Below are positions 38,196 to 47,070 of a stretch of 64,000 nt of DNA, piece after piece. A model generated the notes under the pieces. That model worked only from the letters and a program-made list of their open reading frames with translations. It was not told where the DNA came from and ran no database searches. Positions within the stretch are counted from its first letter, which is position 1. Each line of letters begins with the position of its first letter. This stretch comes from Paraburkholderia saeva (GTDB lineage Bacteria > Pseudomonadota > Gammaproteobacteria > Burkholderiales > Burkholderiaceae), in the NCBI RefSeq assembly GCF_907164555.1, contig NZ_CAJQZC010000006.1:186001-250000 (forward strand), read 5' to 3'. The position numbers and the translations under genes are program-made.

Positions 38196-38930
38196 TTGAG
38201 CCAGTCCAGTCGTTTCAGTGAATTCGTCGCGGGAGCACGCGACACCATCCCGATGATGGTCGGCGCCGCGCCGTTCGGCGTCATTTTTGGCACGCTCGTC
38301 ACGTCGGGCCCGCTGCATGTGTGGCACGGCCAGCTGATGTCGCTTGCCGTGTTCGCCGGGTCGGCGCAGTTCATCGCGGTCGGGCTCATGGCGGGCAACG
38401 CGAGTTTCATCGTGCTCTGGGCGACGACGTTCGTCGTGAACCTGCGCCATGTGCTCTACAGCGCGACGCTTGCGCCGTACGTCGCGCATCTGCCGCTGCG
38501 CTGGCGCGTCGTGCTCGGCGGCCTGCTCACCGACGAAGTGTTCGCCGTCGCATGGACACACTACCGGCGTCACGCGCCCGGCGAGGTCGGCCCCTGGCAT
38601 TTTCTCGGCTCGGGTGTCTCGATGTACGTCAACTGGCAGATCTGGACCCTGGCGGGTCTGCTGTTCGGCGCGGCATTCCCTGGCCTCCAGTCCCTCGGAC
38701 TCGATTTCGCGATGGTCGCGACCTTCATCGCGATCGTCGTGCCGCAGCTCATCGCGTTTCGCTACGTCGCGGCAGCCGCGACCGCGGGTGCGCTCGCGTT
38801 TTTCTGGCAGGGCTGGCCGTACAAGCTCGGTCTGCTCGGCGCCGTGATCGCGGGCGTCGCGATCGGCGTGGCGCTGTCGCGGCCGGAAATGCAACGTGCA
38901 CGCCGACGCACCGCGGAGGCATCGCAATGA
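38196..38930 (+). CDS. azlC: AzlC family branched-chain amino acid exporter subunit
   Basis: Large subunit of an AzlCD-type permease that exports branched-chain amino acids. It has 244 residues with about five or six membrane helices. Family signatures are SEFVAGARDTIPMMVGAAPFG at the start and AGSAQFIAVGLM near residue 55. I place the start at TTG 38196 because AGGAG lies eight bases upstream and homologues start near here; a GTG 21 bases upstream would put that AGGAG inside the coding region. The stop overlaps azlD by four bases. Confidence 0.88.
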   Translation: MSQSSRFSEFVAGARDTIPMMVGAAPFGVIFGTLVTSGPLHVWHGQLMSLAVFAGSAQFIAVGLMAGNASFIVLWATTFVVNLRHVLYSATLAPYVAHLPLRWRVVLGGLLTDEVFAVAWTHYRRHAPGEVGPWHFLGSGVSMYVNWQIWTLAGLLFGAAFPGLQSLGLDFAMVATFIAIVVPQLIAFRYVAAAATAGALAFFWQGWPYKLGLLGAVIAGVAIGVALSRPEMQRARRRTAEASQ

Positions 38931-39250
38931 ACTATGTCCTGATCATCCTCGGCATGGCGCTGATCACGTGGCTTATCCGCACGACGGTTTTCATCGTTGG
39001 CGACCGGCTGGTGTTTTCGCCGCTTGTGCGTACTGCGCTTGGGTTCGTGCCGGTCACTGTGCTGACCGCCATCATCGTGCCGATGGCCGTGTCCCCGCAT
39101 GGCAGCGGCGCGGAACTGACGTGGCGCAATCCGCAACTGGTCGGCGCGCTGGCCGCCGTCCTCGTGAGCGCGCTCACGCGCCGCCCCCTCCTGACGATCG
39201 CCGTCGGGCTGGCCGTGTTCTTCCTGTGGCAAGGCGTCGTGCTGAAGTAG
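38927..39250 (+). CDS. azlD: AzlD family branched-chain amino acid exporter subunit
   Basis: Small partner of AzlC, 107 residues with three to four hydrophobic helices. It begins MNYVLIILGMALITWLIRTTVF and contains the AzlD pattern GFVPVTVLTAIIVPMAV, then ALLAAVLVSALTRRPLLTI-like helices. It overlaps azlC by ATGA, so translation is coupled. Together the two form the exporter, probably under the AraC regulator upstream. Confidence 0.9.
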   Translation: MNYVLIILGMALITWLIRTTVFIVGDRLVFSPLVRTALGFVPVTVLTAIIVPMAVSPHGSGAELTWRNPQLVGALAAVLVSALTRRPLLTIAVGLAVFFLWQGVVLK

Positions 39251-39494
39251 CGGCGCCCATGCTTTCATCCCGGGGAACGGCCGCTCCGCCTTGTCTCGCT
39301 GCCGTCCTCGATAAATCCCGCTCAAGTTTCGGCGACGTCCGCCGATAAACAGTCGAGGTCCCCTTGTCGGGCCGGCGCGATCGCCGCCACAAATCGGGGA
39401 CCAGCCACGCAATGCGTCGGGCGGGCTGCTCACGGGCAGCCGCCGGCGACGCCAGAACGACGCAACGCGGGACGACCAATCGGGACAGGAAGAT

Positions 39495-40253
39495 ATGGGT
39501 CACATCACCCTTTCGCTGAAAGACGAAACCGTTGCGTCATTGCGCAAGGATTTCGACGCGTTTTTGCGCGTATCGCTGAAGCTCGATCCGCAGTTCGCGA
39601 CGCCTTCGTTCGAGGATTTTCTGCGCGCCAAGCTGCTGGACAACATGGTCCCGCTGACGGAGCATGCGGTGCAGCGCATGTTGCAGGGCGGCCAGTATGC
39701 ATGGGCCAAGCGCGCGCTCGACAAGGAATTCCCCGATGTCGTCGCGATCCTGATGCGTCAGGCGAACGAATTCGGCTTCGGCTTCGCTTCGCGCTCCGAA
39801 TGGACGCCCGAAGAGCTCGCCAAGCAGTGTCGCGACTGGTCGACGGCGATCGTCAACGAGGCACAGGGCGATCCATCACTGATCGACCCGCTCGCCGCGC
39901 AGATCAAGTCGGCGGCACAGGACATCCAGGCGCTCGAGGAGCAGATGCAGACGCCCGCATGGCGGCTTGCGGAATCGCTGCGCCAGCGCGTGTACGAAGC
40001 GAAGATCGGCTGCGAAACAAGCGTCGGCAGCATGGCGCGCGAAAAGCTGGGCGAACTGCGCGGGCTGCTTCGGCTCGGCATTTCGCATGGCTCGTTCCAG
40101 AAGCAGGAAGCGCAGCAGATCATGGAATACCTGCGCCTCCTGAAGCCGGAGATCTTCGTCGAAGAGCCGTACGACATGTTCACGCGGCTCGCCGCGTGGC
40201 TGCGCAATTTCTTCACGCCGCCGCCGCGCCCCCAGCAACGTCAGTCGCGCTGA
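39495..40253 (+). CDS. Conserved hypothetical protein, mostly helical
   Basis: I do not recognise a family. The 252-residue product has no signal peptide and no membrane helix. Sequence patterns suggest mainly alpha-helix with amphipathic stretches (RMLQGGQYAWAKRALDKEFPDVV; QIKSAAQDIQALEEQMQ, possibly coiled coil). The C-terminus is Pro/Gln-rich and basic. The coding quality is good: a strong AGGAAG ribosome site before ATG 39495 and normal codon use. It lies alone, between azlD and a convergent helicase gene. Function unknown. Confidence 0.8.
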   Translation: MGHITLSLKDETVASLRKDFDAFLRVSLKLDPQFATPSFEDFLRAKLLDNMVPLTEHAVQRMLQGGQYAWAKRALDKEFPDVVAILMRQANEFGFGFASRSEWTPEELAKQCRDWSTAIVNEAQGDPSLIDPLAAQIKSAAQDIQALEEQMQTPAWRLAESLRQRVYEAKIGCETSVGSMAREKLGELRGLLRLGISHGSFQKQEAQQIMEYLRLLKPEIFVEEPYDMFTRLAAWLRNFFTPPPRPQQRQSR

Positions 40254-40334
40254 GCGTGACGACGCGCGGGGTCAGCCGCCCATAAGCCGCCGCAGGTGCG
40301 TGTCTGTCACGCGCCCGCGGTGGTGAGCGCACGC

Positions 40335-42500
40335 TCAATCCCACATCCTTCTCAGCTTCGCCGCGATCTCGATCTTCGCGTGGGCCGCTGCCGCCAGCCC
40401 GGCCGCCGTCGGCGCGGTGGGCACCGGCACGTACGGCCACGCGTGCGCGTCGAAAAGCGGCAGCAGATGCGCCGGAATGAAGCGCGTGCGCTGCGCCCAC
40501 ACATGACGGTCGCCTGGCTGCGTCTGGTTGTGCACGTAAAAACGCTGCGGCACGACGATATGCAGGTCTTCCTTTGCGCGTGTCATCGCGACATAGAGCA
40601 GGCGGCGCTCTTCGTCGAGCTCGGCCTCGTTGCCGGTCGCGAGATCCGATGGGATGCAGCCGTCGACGCCATTCAGCACGAACACGTTGCGCCACTCCTG
40701 CCCTTTCGCCGAATGGATCGTCGAGAGAATCAGATAATCCTCGTCGATCAGCGGGACGCCGGATTCGTCGCTGGTGGCGTCCGGAGGATCGAGCGTCAGT
40801 TCCGTCAGAAAACGCTCGCGTGACGCGTACGTGCCCGCGATGCTTTCCATCTGCAGCAGGTCGCCATGACGGATCGACGCGTCCTCGTGATTGCGCTCCA
40901 GATGCGGTTCGTACCAGCGGCGGATCAGTTCGAACTCCGCGGGCCACGCCGACTGCCGCCCGCACACCCGCGACATCAGCTCGACGAACGGTTGCCAGTC
41001 TTCCGCCGCGCGGGCCGGCGGCGTGAACGATGCGAGCGCGCCCGCGGTGTGCTGCACGCCGGGATGCAGTCCCGCCGTGACGGCCTCCGCGTCAGCCGTC
41101 GTGGCCACGCCCGCATGCCCGGCGACCTGGTCGAGCACGCGCGCCGCCGTTGCCGGCCCGATGCCCGGCATCAGCTGGACGACGCGAAAACCCGCTACGC
41201 GGTCGCGCGGATTTTCCGCCCAGCGCAACACGGCGAGGACGTCTTTCACATGGACCGAATCCAGAAATTTGAGCCCGCCGAATTTGACGAACGGAATGTT
41301 GCGGCGGGTGAGTTCGATCTCGAGCGTCGCACTGTGATGCGACGCTCGAAACAGGATGGCCTGCGATTTCAGCTTCATGCCGTACTCGCGTGCTTCCAGC
41401 ACTTTCTCGACCACGTAACGCGCCTGATCGACTTCATCGGCGACCGTGACAAGGCGCGGACGTTGCGCCGACGCGCGATCGGTCCACAGGTTCTTTGTGA
41501 AGCGCTCGGCCGCGAGATCGATGACCGCGTTCGACGCGGCAAGAATCGGCTGCGTCGAGCGATAGTTGCGCTCGAGCGTCACCTGCTTTGCCGGCGGATT
41601 GAAGTGCGCCGGGAAATCGAGGATGTTGCGCACCGTCGCGCCGCGAAACGAATAGATGGACTGTGCGTCGTCACCGACAACCGTCAGGCCGCGCCCGTCC
41701 GGCTTGATGCCGAGCAGGATCGACGCCTGCAGGCGGTTGGTGTCCTGGTATTCGTCGACGAGCACATGATCGAAGCGCGCCGACAGGTCGGCCGCGATCG
41801 ACGGCTCCGCCGCCATGTGCGACCAGTAGAGCAGCAGGTCGTCGTAATCGAGCACGCTTTGCGTCTGCTTGGCTGCGACGTACGCGGCAAAGAGCGCGCG
41901 CAGGTCGGCTTCCCACTCGCGACACCACGCAAACGCGGTGTCGAGTACGTCGGCAAGCGTTGCGCCTGTATTCACGACGCGCGAATAGATGGAAAAGCAG
42001 GTGTTCTTCGACGGGAAGCGCTTTTCTTTCGCCGACAATCCGAGTTCGTGGCGGATGAGGTTCATCAGATCGGCTGAGTCTTCGCGATCGTTGATCGTGA
42101 AGGTGGGCGACAGACCGATGAGGTCCGCGTATTCGCGCAGCAGGCGGGCGCCGACGCCGTGAAACGTGCCCGACCACGTGAGGCCCTGCACGAGCGCTGC
42201 CCGCGCGCCGAGCGCGGCGCCCGCGATTCGCGTGACGCGCCGGGTCATTTCCTGTGCGGCGCGCCGCGAGAACGTGAGCAGCAGGATACGGCGCGGATCG
42301 GCACCCTTCACCACCAGATGCGCGACACGATGCGCCAGCGTGTTCGTCTTGCCCGAGCCCGCGCCGGCAATCACGAGCAGCGCACCGGGCGGCTGCCCGG
42401 AATCGTCCGCGCCGAACTCGACGGCCTCCCGTTGCGCCTCGTTGAGTTTCTCGAGATACGCGGGGGCATCGGAGGGCGGGGAATCGGCGACAGGGAGCAC
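40335..42500 (-). CDS. UvrD/Rep family ATP-dependent helicase
   Basis: Superfamily 1A 3'-to-5' DNA helicase of 721 residues. Motif I is VIAGAGSGKTNTLAHRV near 43-59, motif Ia ILLLTFSRRAAQEM, motif II VDEYQDTN near 265, and motif III GDDAQSIYSFRGA. Motif IV is ERNYRSTQPIL, motif V LSTIHSAKGQEWRNVF and motif VI LYVAMTRAKEDLHI. It is UvrD/PcrA-like but lacks the Tudor-like C-terminus of UvrD. The ATG at 42500 gives MLPVADSPPSDAPAYLEKLN. It stands alone; the exact role (repair or replication restart) is unclear. Confidence 0.93.
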   Translation of the reverse strand: MLPVADSPPSDAPAYLEKLNEAQREAVEFGADDSGQPPGALLVIAGAGSGKTNTLAHRVAHLVVKGADPRRILLLTFSRRAAQEMTRRVTRIAGAALGARAALVQGLTWSGTFHGVGARLLREYADLIGLSPTFTINDREDSADLMNLIRHELGLSAKEKRFPSKNTCFSIYSRVVNTGATLADVLDTAFAWCREWEADLRALFAAYVAAKQTQSVLDYDDLLLYWSHMAAEPSIAADLSARFDHVLVDEYQDTNRLQASILLGIKPDGRGLTVVGDDAQSIYSFRGATVRNILDFPAHFNPPAKQVTLERNYRSTQPILAASNAVIDLAAERFTKNLWTDRASAQRPRLVTVADEVDQARYVVEKVLEAREYGMKLKSQAILFRASHHSATLEIELTRRNIPFVKFGGLKFLDSVHVKDVLAVLRWAENPRDRVAGFRVVQLMPGIGPATAARVLDQVAGHAGVATTADAEAVTAGLHPGVQHTAGALASFTPPARAAEDWQPFVELMSRVCGRQSAWPAEFELIRRWYEPHLERNHEDASIRHGDLLQMESIAGTYASRERFLTELTLDPPDATSDESGVPLIDEDYLILSTIHSAKGQEWRNVFVLNGVDGCIPSDLATGNEAELDEERRLLYVAMTRAKEDLHIVVPQRFYVHNQTQPGDRHVWAQRTRFIPAHLLPLFDAHAWPYVPVPTAPTAAGLAAAAHAKIEIAAKLRRMWD

Positions 42501-42644
42501 AGTGGTCAGCTACGTAGGGTGGAAGGGGCGACGCATACTGTATATCCGTACAACCCGCGCCGACAAGCACCCTTTTTCCGCGTTCCGGTTACGGCGCAGC
42601 GGCCGTCGCGCGACCGCTGAGTTTCAGGTCACGCGCAAATGAAT

Positions 42645-42676
42645 ACGGCCCGGGCGCACGACGCGCCCAGGGCCGT
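42645..42676. terminator. GC-rich hairpin after the Lys/Ala-rich gene
   Basis: A 13-base-pair stem with one bulged A (42645-42657 with 42663-42676) around an ACGAC loop lies 66 bases after the stop of the 42742 gene on minus. There is only a weak T run, so termination is tentative. Confidence 0.4.
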
Positions 42677-42741
42677 TCTCCGCGATACGCCCTTGCCCGT
42701 ACTGAACCGGAGCGGATCGCGGGACGCGAGAGGCGTCGTGG

Positions 42742-43014
42742 CTAGTCCTGCTTTTTTGCGTCCTTCACGCGGGCATCGGCGGCTGCCTTGTCGGCATCGG
42801 ACTGCGCGTCCGTCTTCTTTTTGTCGGCCTTGGCTTGAGCGACGGCGGCCTTCTTGTCGGCCTTCGACTGTTCCTTCGCCGCCTTGTTGTCGGCGTGCGT
42901 GACAGGCTCCGAAACCGGATCATGCGACGGCGCGGTCTGCGCGAAAGCGGCCACCGACATGCCGGCCGACAGGCAACCCGCGACCAGCGCCGCGGCGAAT
43001 GTGCTTGTTTTCAT
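42742..43014 (-). CDS. Small Lys/Ala-rich exported protein
   Basis: A 90-residue protein with a signal peptide of about 25 residues (KTSTFAAALVAGCLSAGMSV, ending AFAQ). The mature part is made of Lys/Ala/Asp-rich helix (AAKEQSKADKKAAVAQAKAD). The pattern KADKK-AAVAQAKADKKKTDA suggests a highly charged single helix. A similar exported Lys/Ala-rich protein is encoded next to it on the same strand. No family is recognised; it may bind the cell wall or envelope polyanions, but that is a guess. Confidence 0.75.
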   Translation of the reverse strand: MKTSTFAAALVAGCLSAGMSVAAFAQTAPSHDPVSEPVTHADNKAAKEQSKADKKAAVAQAKADKKKTDAQSDADKAAADARVKDAKKQD

Positions 43015-43128
43015 GCGATAACTCCTGTTCTGCCGCCTGCCTCGTCTGTTTCATGCGGACGAAGCAGGCGTAGCGGCTGAACCCAGCCCCGGGAAACCGG
43101 CGCGGGCAGAGATGCGATTACCTGCGCG

Positions 43129-43599
43129 TTACTGATGCGTATCGACGCCGGGGGCCGCGCCCTGGCCCTGTGCACTTTGCATCTGCGCGTTCAGTTCGTT
43201 GTTCGCGGCGGCCTTGTCAGCCTGCTTGTTGATCTTCGCGTTGCGTACGTCCTGCTTGTACTGCGCCTTGGCATCCTTCTGTTCCTGCTTCATCTGCGCC
43301 TTCGAGGCCTTCTTCGACGCACGATATTCGGCGTTCGCCTGAGCGTCGGCGTTGCGCTTCTGGACGAGCGGATCGGCCGAACCCGGCGCGACGAGTCGTT
43401 GCTGCTCCGGTGCAACAGGCGTCACACCCTGCGCGGCGGGTGCAGGCGGCGCCATGTCTGCGCCAGGCGCGGCCGGCATCTGCATCTGGGCCTGGGTTGC
43501 CGCGCCCGGGGCCGGCTGGGCGGCGGTCTGCGCGAATGCAGCGCTCGAAGCAAGGGCCGTCAGGGCGGTACCGATCAGAAGCGAGCGAATCTGGGTCAT
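43129..43599 (-). CDS. Second Lys/Ala/Gln-rich exported protein
   Basis: A 156-residue product with a signal peptide (MTQIRSLLIGTALTALASSAAFAQ). A low-complexity Ala/Pro/Gln/Met segment follows (about residues 25-75), then a charged helical C-terminal half (KNADAQANAEYRASKKASKA). It resembles the preceding small protein in layout: signal peptide plus Lys/Ala-rich helix, with paralogous spacing of basic residues. The two lie in tandem with a 114-base gap. Function unknown. Confidence 0.75.
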   Translation of the reverse strand: MTQIRSLLIGTALTALASSAAFAQTAAQPAPGAATQAQMQMPAAPGADMAPPAPAAQGVTPVAPEQQRLVAPGSADPLVQKRNADAQANAEYRASKKASKAQMKQEQKDAKAQYKQDVRNAKINKQADKAAANNELNAQMQSAQGQGAAPGVDTHQ

Positions 43600-43894
43600 G
43601 GCTTTCCTCTCTCAAGTTGTCTGGCCGGGCGTCGAGTCTGGCGTGCCGCATTCGATGCGCGCCGCGCCCGGCCTGTGAGCCTTGCCACGAAATGCAGCAG
43701 GCTTTTCTACAGACTGGGCGCTTGCGAGTGAAGTTCTGCAGGAATGCCACGTGTTACTCAACGTTTCATTTCCTGACAACTCGATAACATCTGCTTGCAC
43801 ATGGGGGCGAAGCAGGCACGCGGAGTGCGTCCGTGACACTTCTGGCTTATGATTCGAGCCCTTTCCTTCTGTCGTCTTCCGACCGGCGCGCGCC

Positions 43895-44113
43895 ATGCCC
43901 AACCTCGATTTCACGCTGACCGGCGACTACGTCGAACTGCATAACCTGCTCAAGATCACGGGGCTCGCCGACAGCGGCGGCTCGGCGAAAGTGATCGTCG
44001 CTTCCGGCGCCGTCACGGTCGACGGCCAGGTAGAAACGCGCAAGACCTGCAAGATCCGCGCGGGCCAGGTGGTGTTGCTGGGCGACACGCGAATCGCCGT
44101 GCATGAAGGCTAG
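43895..44113 (+). CDS. S4-domain RNA-binding protein (YbcJ-like)
   Basis: A 72-residue, single-domain S4 protein of the YbcJ/YaaA-like type, which binds structured RNA. It begins MPNLDFTLTGDYVELHNLLKITGLADSGG. The S4 pattern GGSAKVIVASGAVTVDGQVETRKTCKIRAGQVV (residues about 28-60) is complete. It lies divergent from the 43129 gene and 118 bases upstream of the MATE gene, with a GC-rich hairpin (about 44193-44222) in between. Ribosome association is inferred from family. Confidence 0.9.
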   Translation: MPNLDFTLTGDYVELHNLLKITGLADSGGSAKVIVASGAVTVDGQVETRKTCKIRAGQVVLLGDTRIAVHEG

Positions 44114-44230
44114 CGAAAGAAATCGCACCAAAAATGTGCCTTCCAATCGACAGCGGGACCGCTTCCCAATAAGCTGTCTCTTTTAGAAGAAAACGGCGCG
44201 GACACCCGATCCGCGCGCCGTTCCTCGTTC

Positions 44231-45667
44231 ATGACCCAACCCGGTTTTTCCCGCGCGGCCGCGGCGCAACCGTCGCTGTCGCGGCATGCCGCCGATACCG
44301 CCCGCCTCGCCGCCCCACTCGCCATCGCACAGCTATCGCAGATGGCGATGGGCGTGACCGATACCGTGCTGCTCGGCTCGCTCGGCCCCGATGCGCTCGC
44401 CGCCGGCGGCCTGGGCGCGAACCTGTTCTTCGTCGTCGTGACGCTGCTGCAGGGCGTGCTGACGTCCGTCAGCGTGAGCGTCGCGCATGCGCGCGGCGCG
44501 CAGGCGGAAGACCGGGTGCCGCACATCTACTGGACGGGGCTCATGCTCTCGATCCTGCTGGCGGTTCCGGCGTTCGCGCTGCTGTCGTTCGCGAGACCGA
44601 TCCTGCTCGCGTTCGGCGAGCCCAGGCTGCTCGCGCACAATGTCGGCGAATACTGTGCGATGCTGCGCTGGGGCACGCCCGCGAGCCTGATCGGCATTGG
44701 CCTGATGCGCTCATTCCTGCCCGCGATCGGTGCCGCGAAGCGCCTGCTCTGGGTGTCGATTGGCGGCGTGGGCGTCAATGCCTTCCTCAACTACGGCCTG
44801 ATTCACGGTGCGTACGGCCTGCCGAAGCTCGGCTTTCTCGGCTCGGGTGCGGCGACGACCATCACGGTGTGGCTGACGGCGCTTGTCCTGATGGCGCTGC
44901 TGCATCTACGGCCGCGATATCGCCATTTCGTCACGGCGACGCGCCCGGAAATGCCGCTCATGGGCGAACTGTTCGGCATCGGCTGGCCCGTTGCGATCAC
45001 TTACGGCGTCGAGTCGACGCTTTTTCTTGCGACCGGCCTGATGGTCGGCCTGCTCGGCGAATCGCAGCTCGCCGCCCACCAGATTGCGCTCAACGTGGCG
45101 TCGGTGGCGTTCATGGTGCCGCTTGCGATCGGCCAGGCAGCGAACGTGCGCGTCGGTTTCTGGTCTGGCGCCGGACAGCCGCTTGCCGCCCGGCACGCCG
45201 GTTTCGTCGCGATCGCGCTCGGCGTCGGCTTCATGATGCTGTCGGGCGTCGTGCTCATCGTGGCACCCCACGCCATCGTTGGCCTGTACCTGCATCTCGA
45301 TGATCCGGGGAATGCTTCGACAGTATCGCTTGCCGCGTCCCTACTTGGCGTCGCGGCGATTTTCCAGATCGTCGACGGCATGCAGACGGTCGGCTCCGGT
45401 TGCCTGCGCGGCCTGAAAGACACCCGCGTGCCGATGATCGCCGCTGCGTTCGGGTACTGGGGCATCGGCTTTCCAACCGGCTACACGCTGGCCTTCCACT
45501 TCGGTCTTGGTGCGCGCGGCCTGTGGTGGGGTCTCGCCGCGGGGCTTGCCAGCGTCGCGCTCCTGATGACGCTGCGCTTTCACCGCCTGAGCCTGCGTCG
45601 CGTACCCGCTATCCCGGCCGGCCAGCCTGGCGCCGATAAAGCCACCGGCCCAGGACTTACCCGGTAA
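44231..45667 (+). CDS. MATE family efflux transporter
   Basis: Multidrug/toxic compound extrusion transporter of 478 residues with about 12 membrane helices, NorM-like. It begins with a polar stretch and then DTARLAAPLAIAQLSQMAMG, the typical MATE opening with VTDTVLLGSLGPDALAAGGLG. An internal repeat is seen in ITYGVESTLFLATGLMVGLLGE, which resembles the N-terminal half. Substrate is unknown. The following BASS transporter gene is on the same strand 113 bases downstream. Confidence 0.94.
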   Translation: MTQPGFSRAAAAQPSLSRHAADTARLAAPLAIAQLSQMAMGVTDTVLLGSLGPDALAAGGLGANLFFVVVTLLQGVLTSVSVSVAHARGAQAEDRVPHIYWTGLMLSILLAVPAFALLSFARPILLAFGEPRLLAHNVGEYCAMLRWGTPASLIGIGLMRSFLPAIGAAKRLLWVSIGGVGVNAFLNYGLIHGAYGLPKLGFLGSGAATTITVWLTALVLMALLHLRPRYRHFVTATRPEMPLMGELFGIGWPVAITYGVESTLFLATGLMVGLLGESQLAAHQIALNVASVAFMVPLAIGQAANVRVGFWSGAGQPLAARHAGFVAIALGVGFMMLSGVVLIVAPHAIVGLYLHLDDPGNASTVSLAASLLGVAAIFQIVDGMQTVGSGCLRGLKDTRVPMIAAAFGYWGIGFPTGYTLAFHFGLGARGLWWGLAAGLASVALLMTLRFHRLSLRRVPAIPAGQPGADKATGPGLTR

Positions 45668-45780
45668 ACGCTGAAAACATGGCGCGCAACCCTGTCTGAC
45701 TGAAAGCTGACCGGTAAAATAAGTATCCGCTACATTGCGGCGCTGTATTTACCGTCACTCCAGGCAAACAGGATCTCTTC

Positions 45781-46752
45781 ATGCTCGCCCGCGTTACCCG
45801 TCTTTTCCCCCTGTGGGCCGTGCTCGTCTCGTTCGCGGCATATTTTTCGCCGACGTCCGTCACGCCCATCGCCCCGCACGTCACCACGCTGCTCACGATC
45901 ATCATGCTCGCCATGGGCGTCACGCTCTCTGTGGCCGATTTTCAGCGTGTGTTCACGCGGCCGGCGCCCGTCGTTGCCGGCATCGTGCTGCACTACCTCG
46001 TCATGCCGCTCGCCGCGTGGGTCATCGCCAAAGCGTTGCGCATGCCGCCCGACCTCACGGCGGGCATGGTGCTCGTCGGCAGCGTGGCAAGCGGCACGGC
46101 GTCGAATGTGATGATCTATCTGGCGCGCGGCGACGTCGCGCTGTCCGTCACGATCAGCGCGCTGTCGACGCTCGTCGGCGTGTTCGCGACCCCGCTGCTC
46201 ACGCGTCTCTATGTCGACGCCTCGATCGCCGTGGATGTGCACGGCATGCTGATGAGCATCCTGCAGATCGTCGCGCTGCCAATCGTCATCGGCCTGATCG
46301 TGAACCACCTGTTCGGACGGATCGTGCGCAGGATCGAACCGGTGCTGCCGCTGGTTTCGATGGTCGCCATTCTGCTGATCATCGCGGCTGTCGTAGGGGG
46401 CACGCAGAAGAGCATCGCGTCAGTCGGCCTCGTGGTGATGCTCGGCGTCGTGCTGCATAACGGCATTGGTCTGCTCGGCGGCTACTGGGGCGGCCGTCTG
46501 CTCGGCTTCGACGAGGCTGTGTGCCGCACGCTCGCGGTCGAAGTCGGCATGCAGAACTCCGGCCTTGCGGCCACGCTCGGCAAGCTGTATTTCACGCCGA
46601 TTGCCGCTCTCCCGGGTGCCCTGTTCTCGGTGTGGCACAACCTGTCGGGTTCGCTGCTCGCGGGCTACTGGGCAGGCCGCCCCGCGAAGGGTTCGACGCA
46701 TCCCGACGGCGCCGCCCCGCGCGCGCCCGGGCGCAGCCAGCGCGCGTCGTAA
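45781..46752 (+). CDS. Bile acid:sodium symporter (BASS/PanS) family protein
   Basis: A 323-residue multi-pass membrane protein of the BASS family, which moves organic anions with sodium; the bacterial PanS branch transports pantoate-like compounds. Landmarks are [20 protein letters not shown] (residues about 38-57), [20 protein letters not shown] near 100-119 and the [16 protein letters not shown] signature near 259-274. About ten helices are seen. The substrate is unknown. Confidence 0.92.
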   Translation: MLARVTRLFPLWAVLVSFAAYFSPTSVTPIAPHVTTLLTIIMLAMGVTLSVADFQRVFTRPAPVVAGIVLHYLVMPLAAWVIAKALRMPPDLTAGMVLVGSVASGTASNVMIYLARGDVALSVTISALSTLVGVFATPLLTRLYVDASIAVDVHGMLMSILQIVALPIVIGLIVNHLFGRIVRRIEPVLPLVSMVAILLIIAAVVGGTQKSIASVGLVVMLGVVLHNGIGLLGGYWGGRLLGFDEAVCRTLAVEVGMQNSGLAATLGKLYFTPIAALPGALFSVWHNLSGSLLAGYWAGRPAKGSTHPDGAAPRAPGRSQRAS

Positions 46753-47070
46753 CCAGCGATTCGCGGTCGTCGATCCGATGACCGCGCACACGGCGGCGGC
46801 TTCTCAAGCTGCTCGCCGTGTTTTTGCCGCAAGCCTTGCTTTCCCCTACCTTTTCCACTCTCTCCGCCCGTGACGCGTCCGTCACAGCATCACCGCCGCA
46901 TCCCCCAACCACTTGCGCATTTTGAAGCCGCCCGCTGGCGCAAACAATCTGCCGAATGGCCGAGTCCGCCCCCTGCCCGATTCCCCTTAGAATGCCTTTC
47001 AAGCTGAGGCGGTGGGGCGCGGTACAGCACTTGCTGCGCGGTGGCAGCCGGTTCAAAGGGAGAAGCGAAA
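46753..47070. other. 318-base gap, no gene seen
   Basis: Between the BASS and phospholipase D genes I see no gene. A small hairpin (GTGACG 46870-46875 with CGTCAC 46880-46885, 4-base loop) is the only structure noted. It presumably holds the promoter of the phospholipase D gene. Confidence 0.4.
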
